DNA of 64,000 nt, from assembly GCF_016545825.1 (NCBI RefSeq), contig NC_052618.1:2420461-2484460 (forward strand), read 5' to 3'. Both the position numbers and the translations under genes were made by a program. Source of the DNA: Eucalyptus grandis (Eukaryota > Streptophyta > Magnoliopsida > Myrtales > Myrtaceae). Positions within the stretch are counted from its first letter, which is position 1. Each line of letters starts with the position of its first letter. Shown piece by piece: positions 1-10,813 of this stretch. Under the pieces are notes generated by a model, which worked only from the letters and a program-made list of their open reading frames with translations, made no database searches and was not told where the DNA came from.

Positions 1-1537
1 GCTTGGGATGGATTGAGGTCTAAAGACAGCGAAAGAATACTCATCCTTGGGGCAACAAATCGGCCATTTGACCTTGACGATGCTGTTATACGGCGTTTAC
101 CAAGAAGGTAGACTTTACTTACAAAATAGTTGTGGACCATTTACTCGACAGCTTGGTTGTTTGCAAGTCCAATTAATTTCTCCTTTTCACTTCTGAGTTA
201 CACATGGTTTACGATTTCTCATTTCAAGTCTCCTTCCAGCATAAGCAGAATCTGTGTGCAACTCTTTTTGCCACATCTTATCATATTCTTTTCATTGGTA
301 AATTATGAATTTTTGTCTTTGCGACATGTGAGAGGTGCCTATTTCATGAATAATGCCAGAGTGATTATGACACAATGCCAGTTCATGCTCCAATCTTTTC
401 ACAGCTGATAATGTCCAAGTATTTGGTGCTTGATAAACTCAGTTAATGCAGTGGAGAAAGTCAAAAGGACATGTCTGATAAGTTTATGTTGGTTTCTCTC
501 AGATTATATGTAGATCTACCTGATGCTGAAAACCGTAAGAAAATTTTGAACATAATTCTTGGGCAAGAGAATCTAGAGCCTGGTTTTGAGGTCGACAAAC
601 TCGCAAGCATGACTGAGGGATACTCTGGGAGTGATTTAAAGGTAAAGTTCTGTTCTCTCTTTCTAATAGGTTGTCATATCTCTTCCGCATCTAATACATC
701 TACTTTGCAGAACCTTTGTATTGCTGCTGCCTATAGGCCTGTCAAGAACTTCTAGAGGAAGAAAAGAAGGTAATACTGGTCTGTTGTTTACAACCTACCT
801 TCTCTACCTTTGGATGATGTGCATTATGTTGTTTTTGCAACACTTTAAATCGATGCATCCTGTTTTTGCAACCTTGAACTCTGCCTGATGGCTGAGGTTG
901 TGTGCAGATGCTCTAAGTTTCTCATTCTTGCAAGTATATCTCTTTTCTTTCTCTCTCACACGCACTTGCTGGCGAGCTGCAGAACCACATAGTTATTAAT
1001 AATTTACCTGTATCAGTGTCCATTTAGTAACGGAGAGAACGGTGAGGCCAATATTTGTATATGGATAATGTGTCTACTTGTCATTTCTCTTGTTGGAGCA
1101 CCTGAAAATTTATCATCCAATTGCATGCTCCATTGCTTTAGCACTTCTGTAATTTGCATTCGTCTCTGCTGCTCTATTTAACGTCACATATTTTTCACCA
1201 GGGAAGCAAAAATTCATCCCCAACACCAAGGCCACTTAATGTGGATGATTTCCTACAGTCAAAAAGCAAGGTAGCTTATTTAATCTTGCTATTTCCCATC
1301 CCATTTTTAGTTACACTGAGTAATCAAAACACGCAAGTGTAATACTTGCATGCCTTTTTTTCATTTCCTGCAGAATGAGCCTTTTCTTTGTTCTGGTTTA
1401 AAATAGTCGAAATCTTGCTGGATTTGCAGGTGGCTCCATCGGTTGCTTATGATGCTGCAAGCATGAATGAGCTCAGAAAGTGGAACGAACAGTACGGAGA
1501 AGGAGGAAGCCGGAGAAAATCACCATTTGGATTCTAG
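1..1537 (+). pseudogene. 3' part of AAA-ATPase gene (ATAD1/MSP1-like, DAA1 group), frameshifted
   Basis: Five exons can be read with GT/AG borders: 1-107, 503-641, 711-769, 1202-1270 and 1430-1537 (stop 1535-1537). Exon 1 encodes the end of the AAA core, including the sensor-1 region GATNRP and the arginine-finger region IRRLPRR; exon 2 carries DLPDAENR and GYSGSDLK (sensor-2 area); exon 3 has NLCIAAAYRP; the last ends YGEGGSRRKSPFGF. This order fits the plant family of DAA1/At4g28000-type AAA proteins, related to the mitochondrial/peroxisomal Msp1/ATAD1 extractases. The 5' part lies before the window. Exon 3 is 59 nt, and after the GTC codon near 741 the family frame is lost and meets TAG at 753-755; one extra C there would restore the expected frame and a phase-0 exon. 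It is therefore either a pseudogene or a one-base assembly error. Family assignment is strong; intactness is doubtful. Confidence 0.85.
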
Positions 1538-1860
1538 GAAGAGCAACATAACAGGTCACTAATTTGATTTTCCTGATTTGCCCTTTTCCATTTTTAGTTA
1601 CATTTGGTAATCAAAACACGCGAGTGTAATATTTGCAGGCCTTTTTTCATTTCCTGCAGAGAGCCTTTTCTTTGTTCTGGTTTAAAAAAGTCGAAATCTT
1701 GCTGGATATGCAGGTGGCTCCATCAGTTGCTTACGATGCTGCGAGCATGAACGAGCTCAGAAAGTGGAACAAACAGTACGGAGAAGGAGGAGGCCAGAGA
1801 AAATCACCATTTGGATTCTAGGAAGAGCAAACATAACAGGTCACTAATTTGATTTTCCTT
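1303..1860 (+). repeat. Tandem duplication of about 285 bp at the gene's 3' end
   Basis: Units run from about 1303 to 1588 and from 1589 to 1860. Both contain the pyrimidine-rich intron end, the last exon and the same post-stop sequence (gaagagcaa...aacaggtcac). Small substitutions and indels distinguish them, so they are not a simple assembly echo. Confidence 0.85.
1714..1821 (+). pseudogene. Duplicated terminal exon of the AAA-ATPase gene
   Basis: This segment repeats the last exon at 1430-1537 almost exactly, with its own acceptor AG at 1712-1713 and its own stop at 1819-1821. It encodes the same tail with small changes (WNKQYGEGGGQRKSPFGF against WNEQYGEGGSRRKSPFGF). It is part of a tandem duplication of about 285 bp that also covers the upstream intron end and the start of the 3' UTR. 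Splicing to either copy would give nearly the same C-terminus. Confidence 0.85.
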
Positions 1861-3499
1861 ATTTTTTGCCCTTTTTCCATTCAAAGTGTCCTCCTGGTTA
1901 CAGTGTTGCTTCCAATCTCAAGAGACCTCAGAGAATTAAATCCCTTCTGAGATGGTGAACGGAGAAGCTTTTGTGTCGTGTAGTTGTAGCTGTTTTTCTA
2001 TCTTAGAACTGGAATTAGGGCATGTACATTAAATTATCTCTACTTATTGGTAGTTAGCAATCTTAATCCTTACCGATATAGATAATAAGAGAACAGATTT
2101 GGAGCGGCATTTTAATGCACGAAGCGTTTCGAAAAAGGAATCGTTGTCTAAATGGTGTCCATTCATCATCGTTCTCTTGCAGAATCAGTATAATATTGCC
2201 TTCTTCATGTGTTCATCTCTTTGGATTGATGCATCTCTGGCCGGGCCATCGAAACATATTTCGTCCTCTGTCGATGCATGATATAGTTATTCGGGTGTGG
2301 GTGTGATGTTGTGGATTTGGAATGTTAGAAGGATCCAAGCCAACAATTGATACGGCCGTCGAACGGCATTGTATCTTGGATTCAAAATGGGCTACTCCGA
2401 ACATTGATCAGAGCAAAAGTCCAATCGGAGTTGTATTGTTGCACTTCTTGGTGGACTTGCGCTGCTACTACTTGCTTGCTTTCGATTATATCTACACTAC
2501 CTTGTCGGGGTAGAGCAATCGCATGATGAACCAAGAAGTCTCTCGGACCAATTGTCAAGAATAGCGAATTGCTATTCCCATTTTTAGTATTTAACCAGCC
2601 GGGCAAATGTATGCTTCGACTCCGACCAAAAAAAATAAAAAACGTATTCTTCGACCTGCATTAAATGGCTTCATCGGTAGAAATGGAAGGGTACGAATTC
2701 GCAGGGTAAGGGTTATATCCTACCGTTCCCAAGTGCCTAACTCCGTCTATATGATGGGATGAACTGGAACATATAAATTAGGAATGAGGGAAAATTGGGA
2801 GTTGATAATACAGAATTAGTTTCTATAAGAAAGTAATAAACAAGCCAGGATTGGTAGTCCAAAAAAAAGAAAAAATTCTTATATGCGAGCTTTCCACACA
2901 ATTTATAAGGATTGAAGCGAAAAACATTTATTTGGTCAATGCAGTGCTGAGCATTAAAATCCGGCAAGACCATCAATTATTTTTAGGTCGCTTCTATTCT
3001 ATTGTAATAAGTCGTCACGAGTCTACCGGTGCTCGAAACGAACTGAGAGCCTGAAAATCAGATCAGCCTAATTGAACCGTCCGAAGAAACGGAGAAAAAA
3101 AATCTTTGTGAACCAATTTTTATTGGGATAAAAGATTTTGATGTTCGCGAATGTATAGATTTTTAGCCAAAATAACCTTCATCCAAACAAATTGATCGAA
3201 AAAGTACTGAAAAATGATGGCAAAAGTATCTTTAAGAACATCTATGCAGTTGGCATCCACTCCGGGATGAAACCATTTGAAAATTGACTTACAAAAAATT
3301 GCAATTACATGCAAACTCACGACGCGGATGAATTCCTTCCCTTGATTAGCAACCAATACCGTCTTCAAAAGTCAAAGGCTTTACAAGTAGTTGCATGCAT
3401 AGGGAAATGCGAGTAGCATATCAAGTGCATATCCTCCTAATTAAAACAGGAAAGAAAGGGGTGCCAGGTTTTCGGTGGAAGAATTACCAAACAAAATCC
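1861..3499. other. 3' UTR of the AAA gene, then unassigned spacer
   Basis: 1861-2050 is AT-rich and probably holds the 3' UTR; no polyadenylation site can be fixed. From 2100 to 3500 only short incidental reading frames occur, without recognisable domains. I see no RNA gene or terminal repeats here. Confidence 0.5.
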
Positions 3500-4400
3500 T
3501 ACATATGGTGCTATTGTACCAATTCAATTCTAAATATTTTTATTTTTGGTCAATCCAATCTTAAATCTTTTGCAAATGTGCCAATTGAGTCTATTCAACC
3601 TGATGGTTTTATGTGATGGGCTTAAGTTGGCCCGTCCGCCCATGTTGGGCCTAAAAGCCCGTCCCACAAGATTAGGGCCCATGAATGAAGGGGTACGTTT
3701 TTTTATTTGGAGGGGACGTATATAAGGGAGGAAAGAGAGAGAGAACGTACCTTTTGGCATTTTTAACGTACGTTCCTCTCCCTCTCTCCCTCCAAAAGAA
3801 AAGCAGTGGCACCCAGGCGATGCCATCTTCCCTTTAAGGCTAATCAACGTCATCGGATCGAACGGGATCGGTTTTCTCTTCCTCTTATCGGCGTTGGTGT
3901 TTAATTTGTGGCTAACAAGGTACGCTTGATTCCGTGGTGTGCTTTAGGATCGGTGATACATGTGAATCTCTAGGCTCGTCTTCCGCATTCGTTTTAGGGG
4001 TTCGATTTAGTGTCGAATTCGGTTTTTGGGAATCCGACAATCCCAACACAACCAATTCTAGCCGACCGGCGTTAACGTGGATCTTGACTATCTAGCCAAT
4101 ACTAATGTTGACAATTCCTTATAATACATTTTTTTTTTTCGATTTTTATATTTCCTTTTACTTTTTTTTTCCTTCTTTTCCTTTTTTGATGAGGCTCGCA
4201 AACCACGACGCAAGGGCCACAAAGTCCTCACTAAGAAAAAAAAAAAAAAAAAGAAATGAAAAATTCGAAAAATAAAATATTATTAAAAATTATCAATGTC
4301 GCCTTCAACGACGTCCATGTCAACGTTAACTGGATGGATTGAATTGGCACAATTGTAAAGATTCAATCGAGTTGACAAAAAAAAGATTTATGACCGAATT
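3500..4400. repeat. Possible non-autonomous element with inverted subterminal repeats
   Basis: The motif ttgcaaatgtgccaattgag near 3570-3589 reappears inverted near 4340-4360 (attggcacaattgtaaag). Similar motifs lie at 3520-3550 and 4790-4840. The solo LTR at 3601-4048 sits inside. Ends and target duplication could not be fixed, so this is tentative. Confidence 0.35.
3601..4048 (+). mobile_element. Copia solo LTR, 448 bp, with 5-bp TSD
   Basis: The segment starts TGATGG and ends CCCAACA and is flanked on both sides by caacc (3596-3600 and 4049-4053), a perfect 5-bp target duplication. It aligns along its whole length with the 5' LTR of the Copia element at 5745-6183, including the gggcttaag, GA-rich and gtgtcgaat blocks. 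No internal sequence remains, so this is a solo LTR left by recombination between two LTRs. Confidence 0.93.
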
Positions 4401-5239
4401 TATATAATTATAATAGATTTATGACTTTTTCTTTTATAGTAATTTTCCTATTTTCAAGGTATATAGATTGGCCATGTAACGGGTAATTACAAAAGAATTC
4501 ATATGGATGTTAATTTAGTTATGAATCTTTTGACGATTTGATAAATTTTGATTGAAAATAATAGATGTGGATAATTTTTGTAACTTTTCCTTTTTTTCAT
4601 TTTCTTTTTGTTTGTTTAGGATTTCTAGCTGGCAAGGTCACTAGGGCTTGGAAATCCAAGAAAAGAAAGAAAAAAGAAGAAAATTCTTTTCAAAAATAGC
4701 AAAACCATCCACGTTAGCATGCGTAAGATGTCCAATGTTCATGTTAGCAATTTTCAATTTGGCCAAAAGGATTATATCGACAAATTGTTAAAAGATTTAA
4801 GAATAAATTGAAAAGTTTAAAACTAAATTGGTCGCTATACAATAGTTTTAGGAATTTTTTCTGGAACTTCCTCCAATCACCATGAAGTCTAGTAAGTATT
4901 ATTTCCACCAATAACCTTGCTATTTAAATGTGAAAGTCATCCATTTGAATTCCATCAACAAGCATGCAAACTATTAAAATACGTCTCAAGTTTGAGCCCA
5001 AGGACATGGTCTAAATTAAAGTAGGACGGATGGCCTTATGAGTCTAAGTTGAGATGTCCCTTCTGCAAGCGTGCGGAACGCTGAAAACATATCTACGAAG
5101 AAGAAGATTGCGCATGAATTTTTGCATTTATTTCTCCGCATTCGGACGAGACAAAGAAGGCAGCAAGAAGAAGTTTCTGGTTGGGTATCCGTGGATTGAA
5201 TTCAGCCGTACATGTTCTTTGTTGATTCTTGCCGCATGA
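4401..5239. other. AT-rich spacer, no gene seen
   Basis: Long A and T runs and low-complexity sequence. The open frame at 5054-5239 has no recognisable domain and no support as a gene. Confidence 0.5.
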
Positions 5240-5255
5240 ATATAGATGGGCAACA

Positions 5256-5484
5256 CCACCAGCCGTGGTGGCTCAAATGAGTAGGCTTCAGTGATTCTTT
5301 GTGAGAGAGGTGGGGAGTTCGAAGCCCTTGCAACGCAAGGAGGCCGAAAGAATTACTTGGTGACTTAAGAGTGACGCCGTGGTGGTGGGTCCTACACTAG
5401 CATCATCAGAGGATTTACGGCGCGGCTGTCGCTGTCGGCTGTAAACTGGTTCCTCTTGTATACAAAATAAAATAAAATATATAT
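5256..5484 (+). mobile_element. tRNA-derived SINE with 16-bp TSD
   Basis: The head contains an A-box-like stretch (tggctcaaatgagtagg, about 5269-5285) and a B-box-like stretch (gagttcgaagccc, about 5315-5327), the internal pol III promoter of tRNA-derived SINEs. The tail is A/T-rich (ataaaataaaatatatat). It is flanked by a perfect 16-bp duplication, atatagatgggcaaca, at 5240-5255 and 5485-5500. A second, truncated family member is at 46196-46354. Confidence 0.9.
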
Positions 5485-5500
5485 ATATAGATGGGCAACA

Positions 5501-5744
5501 TTTTATTGACTTTTCTTGGCAGCAATTAAAGGAGAATAGGAGTACTCTTTGTCGTATCCATTTAATGCAGCAAGCGAACGAAGGAATTCTCTCATGCACA
5601 TTAAATATAGGCAAAGGGAGTTGGGGGCACAACGATGAAGACTCTCTTCTGCACTATGAGACAGAGCGAGAGACGTTAGATGAGATGGGCGCCAAGTTCC
5701 ATTCAGTGGCCGAGAAAAGAGAGAGTTCTTCTCGTGGGGAGATT
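5501..5744. other. Spacer between SINE and Copia LTR
   Basis: No gene or repeat recognised. The last five bases (agatt, 5740-5744) would be the left target duplication of the Copia element, but no matching right copy is visible. Confidence 0.4.
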
Positions 5745-6183
5745 TGATGGTTTTAATTGGTGATGGGCTTAAGGCCTGTCCGCCCATGCTGGGCCCAAAA
5801 GGCCCGGCCCACGGGAATAGGGCTCGTGGATGGGGGAAGGTATAAAGGGAGGAGAGAGAGAGAGAAGATACCTCTTGGCGGAATTGACGTACGTCTTCTC
5901 CTCTCCCGCGCATTCTCTCAAAAAAAAGAAAAAGAAGAAACAGGGCAAGGCAAAAAAAAAGGCACGTTTCTTCTTCCCTTCAAGGCGTCATCGGATCGAA
6001 CATGGCCAAATCTCTTCCTCTTATCGGCGTCGGTGTCTAATCTGTGGCTAACAAGGTACGCTCGAATCCGTGGTGTGCTTTACGATCGGTGATACGTGTT
6101 TTTCCCGAGCTTCGCTTCCGCATTCGCTTTAGGGGTTCGATTTAGTGTCGAATCCGTTTTTCGGGGATCCGTTATTCCCAACA
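5745..6183 (+). mobile_element. Copia 5' LTR, 439 bp
   Basis: Starts TGATGG, ends TTCCCAACA, and is followed directly by the primer site. Its start and end agree with the TSD-defined solo LTR at 3601-4048. Confidence 0.92.
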
Positions 6184-6184
6184 T

Positions 6185-6195
6185 TGGTATCAGAG
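6185..6195 (+). promoter_or_regulatory. Copia primer binding site (tRNA-iMet)
   Basis: TGGTATCAGAG begins two bases after the LTR end. It is the usual complement of the 3' end of initiator tRNA-Met used to prime minus-strand synthesis. Confidence 0.9.
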
Positions 6196-7068
6196 TCCTA
6201 GTTCATGTTTTCCCGATCTGTTTGACGTTTTTTGATTGATTTTTCGCAAAAGCAATTCGGCCGTACGGATCGGGGCGAGAAATCCCGACACCTGAGCGCT
6301 GTTTGGCCATTTTTCCGAGTTTTCGTAAGTCGAAATTGAATTCTAATGGCATAGGAAGAAAGGCGACGTTGAGACGAGTCTAGCGATACGTCGTGCGCCG
6401 CCGGGCGACGCCGCATGCGCCCACACGCACGGCCAGAAGCTGCTGCGCGTGGGCGCGACGCGCCCGGATGCGCTGGCTCGCCCGGCGCGTGCGGCACACG
6501 TGCCGGTCGGCGAACCGGCACGTGCTTGCCGCCGGCTGGCGAACCGGCATGCGCCGGTCCACGGACCGGCGCGTGCCGACGCCAACATGTTGTCACCTAA
6601 CGGTTAGTAACCGTTAGGGGTGACGCGTCATTGATGACATCAAGACGACGACGTTTGGGGCAATCACCTGACGGTGACCCGACCCGACCCGAACCGCGGA
6701 CGCCGGCACGCGCGCGGCACGTGCCGTCCGTTCGCCCGAACCGGCCGACCGGTCCGACGACCTGACCGTTGACCTGTTGACCGACGACCGTTGACCGTTG
6801 ACTTTGACCGTTGACCCGAAAAAAATGTTTGTGTGGGTTAGAGGTAATCTATTTTTTTATTCTGCATTTGTTGCATGAATCATGGAAAATTATGTATTTT
6901 CCATTTTGTTTGTTGTGGATTAAAGTGATCCATTTTTAGTTACGCATTTGTTGCGGGAACTATGATGCGTAATGCACGGATACCGCAATCCCGAGAACGG
7001 ACGAAGGAAGAGCTAGACTGAAAAGGCTAATGAAATAGTTAGCTGATTATCGGTGGCTTGATGGTGAT
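6196..7068 (+). repeat. GC-rich Copia leader with inverted and short tandem repeats
   Basis: At 6480-6590 the motif cacgtgccggt and its complement accggcacgtg alternate, so several hairpins can form. At about 6760-6815 the unit gaccgttgac repeats several times. Open frames here exist on both strands, as expected from GC bias; none looks like a protein. From about 7000 the sequence reads into gag. Confidence 0.55.
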
Positions 7069-7071
7069 TTA

Positions 7072-8195
7072 GGGGCTGTTTGGTTCAGCATTCCCAAGGG
7101 GCTTTCCGGCCAAAGCCCTTGGGGAAAATTTCAACTTTGTTTGGTTCAAGATTTGGAGCCATACTTGGGGAATGCTAGCATTTGGAATGCTAGTAGAATG
7201 CTGAAAGCCCAAAGCGGAGTCCCCACATGCTTTGGGCTTTCAGATTTTCGAATGTCAAGAGGGGATTAATGAATTTTTTTTCTTCCAATATTGCCCTCGC
7301 CGATAATTACGTTTTCCTATTATGCCCTCAAAATCTACTTGTTCATCGTCTTCCTCGTTGAACTTATTTCTTCAACGAGTGAAGCTTAGCCGGCGGAGCT
7401 CGACGGCCGGAGCCGATTGCCCACGCATCGCCGTCGCGCTGCACCGCGTCGCGTGGGTCGCGGCCTCGGCGACGTCGCCTAGGTCGCGCGACCCACGCGA
7501 CAGGGGCCGAGCGTGCTCACCGGCGGATCTGGTCGCCATGCACCGCCGTCGCTAAGCGCCGCCGTCGCCACGCACCGCCGTCGCCAAGCACCGCCGTCGC
7601 CACGCACCATCGTCGCGTGGGTCGCGGCCCAGCGGCGTCGCTCGGGTCGCGCGACCCACGCGACGGGGCCGAGCACCGCCTGATCTCGGTCTCCACGCAC
7701 CGCCGTCGCGTGGAGTCGCGCGGCCCAGGCGTCGACGCTGGGGCCGCGCGACCCACGCGACGGCGGTGCGTGGCGAGCGCGGCGGCGTCGCCACAGGGCG
7801 CGCGACCCACAAGACAACGGTGCGTGGGTCGCGCGACCTGTGCGACGCCGCCCGAGGCCGCGACTCACGCGGACGGCGGTGCGTGGGTCGCGCGACCCAC
7901 CGCCTCCCCACCACCACAGCCACCGGTCGCCTCCCCCACCATAGCCACCGGCCGCCTCCCCCACCACAGCCACCGCCTCCCCCACCGGCTCCGGCTGCCT
8001 CCCGAACGTTCCCACATCTCCTTCTCCTTTCTCCTTTTCTTTTTTTCCTTTTTCTTTTCAGCTCAAAGCTCCTTTGTGAAATGCACAAAAATAAAAAGGG
8101 TTCCCAAACACTTTAGCATTCATAAAATGCCCATTTTCCTAAAGATACTTGGGAAAATGCAAAGGCATTTCCCCAAAGTTGAACCAAACACCCCC
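7072..8195. mobile_element. Non-autonomous PIF/Harbinger-like element inside Copia gag
   Basis: Terminal inverted repeats: GGGGCTGTTTGGTTCAGC on the left, and on the right the complement of GGGGGTGTTTGGTTCAAC. The element is flanked by TTA at 7069-7071 and 8196-8198, the 3-bp target duplication of PIF/Harbinger transposons. Subterminal copies of ttgggg/ttggttc follow. The core (7400-7900) is very GC-rich and built from variants of a palindrome. No transposase is present. Removing the element joins the gag reading sequence on both sides. Confidence 0.85.
7440..7900. repeat. Array of palindromic gggtcgcgcgaccc units
   Basis: The perfect palindrome TGGGTCGCGCGACCCA occurs near 7884, and close variants near 7480, 7643, 7745, 7800 and 7825, separated by stretches like acgcgacggcggtgcgtgg. 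Open frames through it on both strands follow from the repeat and are not taken as genes. Confidence 0.75.
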
Positions 8196-9480
8196 TTAGT
8201 ATCACACATGGTCAAGGTCAATCAGATGATACATGAAATCATTTGGAATGGTTATTTTATGCCGGATTTTGAGAAGGTGCCGGCTTTGATGAACACTCTT
8301 CCACCTGAATGACAAACAGTGTTAGATCGGCTATGGGAGGTCAACGTGGTCCCGGATTATAGGAGGCTAGTGGAAGCTTTTGTAAGAGAGTACTATAGGA
8401 TTGAGTTGGCCAAAACTTCAACCCTTAGATTGAGCGCTACATGGCGCAGAGCGAATGTGCCTTGGTGGCGACATGAGAGCTCTCCAAAAGTTTTTCCATG
8501 GTTGGCAAATGTGCCTTCGGTTTCTCGAATACTTTGACTGATAGATTAGAAGGGGATTTTCCTATTTATTTCTTAGATTAGTTTGAGATATTTTTTTAGT
8601 GTTGAATATCTCTTTCTATGTTGATATTTCTTTTTGGATATACATTACTTAGTGTAATGAATTGTTGTATTAGTTGAAAGCATTAATTGTTTTATTGGAT
8701 ATCAATTATCTGTTACTTTCTGTTATTGCTGGTTGCTGTGGGTAATTAGCTATGGGTAGTTTAGAAGTTTTTGTAGCTTCATAGAATTGATTTTGCATAT
8801 GACAATCATATTAATGATAGTTTTAAGTTAGGATTTTCTGAGGATGATTGGAAACGTAGTGACCTTTTGATTCTAAAACATTACTTGAAATTGTTCATTA
8901 ATATGATGGGTCTGTGCAAAAGGGATGCATAAATGATAGGCATTAATTATTCGTGCATATAAGTCTGATGTGTTCAGATCGATGGTTTCAGCAACTAAGA
9001 ACGTAATTGCTGATATAAATGGCAACAATTGTGGAATATTGAATACGAAGATTCAATATGTGCTGGAAAAGCTAGAAGCACTAAAAACTCTTGACCATAT
9101 TATGGAAGATCTAGAGGATGCTTGTGTGCCACCTTGAGCTAGAGAGGATCGCCATCGGCATTTGAGCCGAAAATAGACATTGGCTATCTTTGGTCCTAGC
9201 TCGAAAGGGCTTTGAGCTCTAAGCGCAAGCGTATTGATTCGTTCAATATGTGGGAATGCAAATGATCAAGTCCTTGTTGTAAGAAATCAAGAGTTAATCA
9301 ACACAAGAGAGGAAAACGTCCTCAAGTGAAGAAAATGTCGAGGGTGAGGTGTTACAATTGTGACAAGAAGGGTCACTATGCTCGCAACTGTTGTGAGCCG
9401 ATAAAGGTATACACCTCTTGTACATTTGAGAACTTTACTTTTGTGTCAAGTTCTGCTTTATAGACTGAATCCAATCCTTT
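8196..9480 (+). pseudogene. Copia gag remnant with CCHC zinc knuckle
   Basis: Capsid-like sequence begins around HMVKVNQMIHEI (about 8208) and is broken by a stop at about 8310. A typical retroviral knuckle, C-X2-C-X4-H-X4-C, lies at 9350-9391. Frames are repeatedly broken between 8540 and 9300. It would have encoded the structural particle protein. Confidence 0.8.
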
Positions 9481-10813
9481 GTGAACTGTAGATTCAGGAG
9501 TAACAGATCATGTAGCGAAGGATAGATGATCCTTCATGGAATTACGACGAGTACTAACTGGAACTAAGTGGATCTATGTAGGAAATAACTCCAGAGATGA
9601 AGTTAAATCGATTGGCACTTGCCAATTGAACATGCATGGTGGACGCAACTTGTTCCTACATGATGATCTATATGCTCCGAAGATTCATCGAAATTTAACT
9701 GTCTGTTTTGGTGTTGGTTAAGCTTTGTTTTAGTGTGAACTTCCGTAATAGTGGTGTAGATTTGTATTTGGATACAAACTACTATGATTGTGCTCACTTT
9801 CTAGATGGTTTTATTGTATTAAATGTTGACTGTGGTGATGTCAATATATGTTATTCCCTTTATTTCACGTCTCCTATTTCATTTGATAATGATGTGATTA
9901 TGTGGCATGCTAGAGTTGGCCATATTGGCCAACATCTTATAAATAGACTAGCCAAAAAAGGGCTTGTTGGGCAACATTGAAAAAGTCGATTTGTCTAGAT
10001 GTGAGCATTGCCTAGTAGGGAAAACGTCAAGGAAACCATTTGGAAAAGGTAAAAGAGCTGAATTTCCTCTGCATTTAATCCATTCTGACGTCTGTGGTTC
10101 AATGAATGTGAGAGGAAGGCATGGGGCTGTTTACTTCATCACTTTTAATAGATGATTATACTCGATTCAGATGTATCTATTTGATTTCTTATAAATATGA
10201 AGCATAAGTTGTTTCAAAAGGTTTATGAACTTGGAAGAAAATCAATTAGACAAGAAAATAAAAGTATTGAGATCCGATCGAGGTTGAGAATATTTATCCG
10301 ATGAGTTCAGAAAAATAATGTGATGAAAAGGAATAGAAATACGTTGTCTATTCCATATACTCCTCAACAAAATGTGTTGCAGAGAGAAGAAACAGAACCC
10401 TACTGGAAATGGTTAGGTCCATGATGGCGCATGTTAACTTACATATCACATTTTGGAGTGATGCGTTGTTAACTGTTGCCTATTTACTTAACCGGGTGCC
10501 TTCCAAATTAGTTAGTTCCACTCCATATAAGTTATGGACAGGTAGAAAACCGGACTTAAGTTTTCTTAAGCCATGGGGTTGTGCTGCCTATACTCATGAG
10601 TCCTCTCACAAGTTTGGGAAATTGGGTCCTAAAGGAAATAAGAGTATTTTCATGAGATACTCTGAATACTCGAAAGGGTATGTGTTCATAGGTGAGCAGG
10701 AAAGTGGGAGTATAACTGAATTTGAATCACATGATATCACATTCTTAGTGGATGAATTTCCTAAGAAGGACAAAATAGGAGAAGATTACTCCATATTTGA
10801 AATCTTGGATTAA
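9481..10813 (+). pseudogene. Copia protease and integrase remnant
   Basis: The protease active-site motif TVDSGVTDH is at about 9485-9511. GAG-pre-integrase follows (MWHARVGH, about 9901), then after a frameshift near 9963 the zinc-binding end (CEHCLVGK) and the integrase core start (LIHSDVCG, and DDYTRF in another frame). The part at 10409-10813 is the conserved C-terminal region of the Copia integrase (YLLNRVPSK, GCAAYTHE). At least four frameshifts or stops make it non-functional. Confidence 0.88.

Noticed and set aside
3120..3368. 82-codon minus-strand frame
   Set aside because: No recognisable family, no splice or promoter context; chance frame in spacer.
7479..8312. Large frames on both strands in the Harbinger-like element
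   Set aside because: Produced by palindromic GC-rich repeats; no transposase motif.
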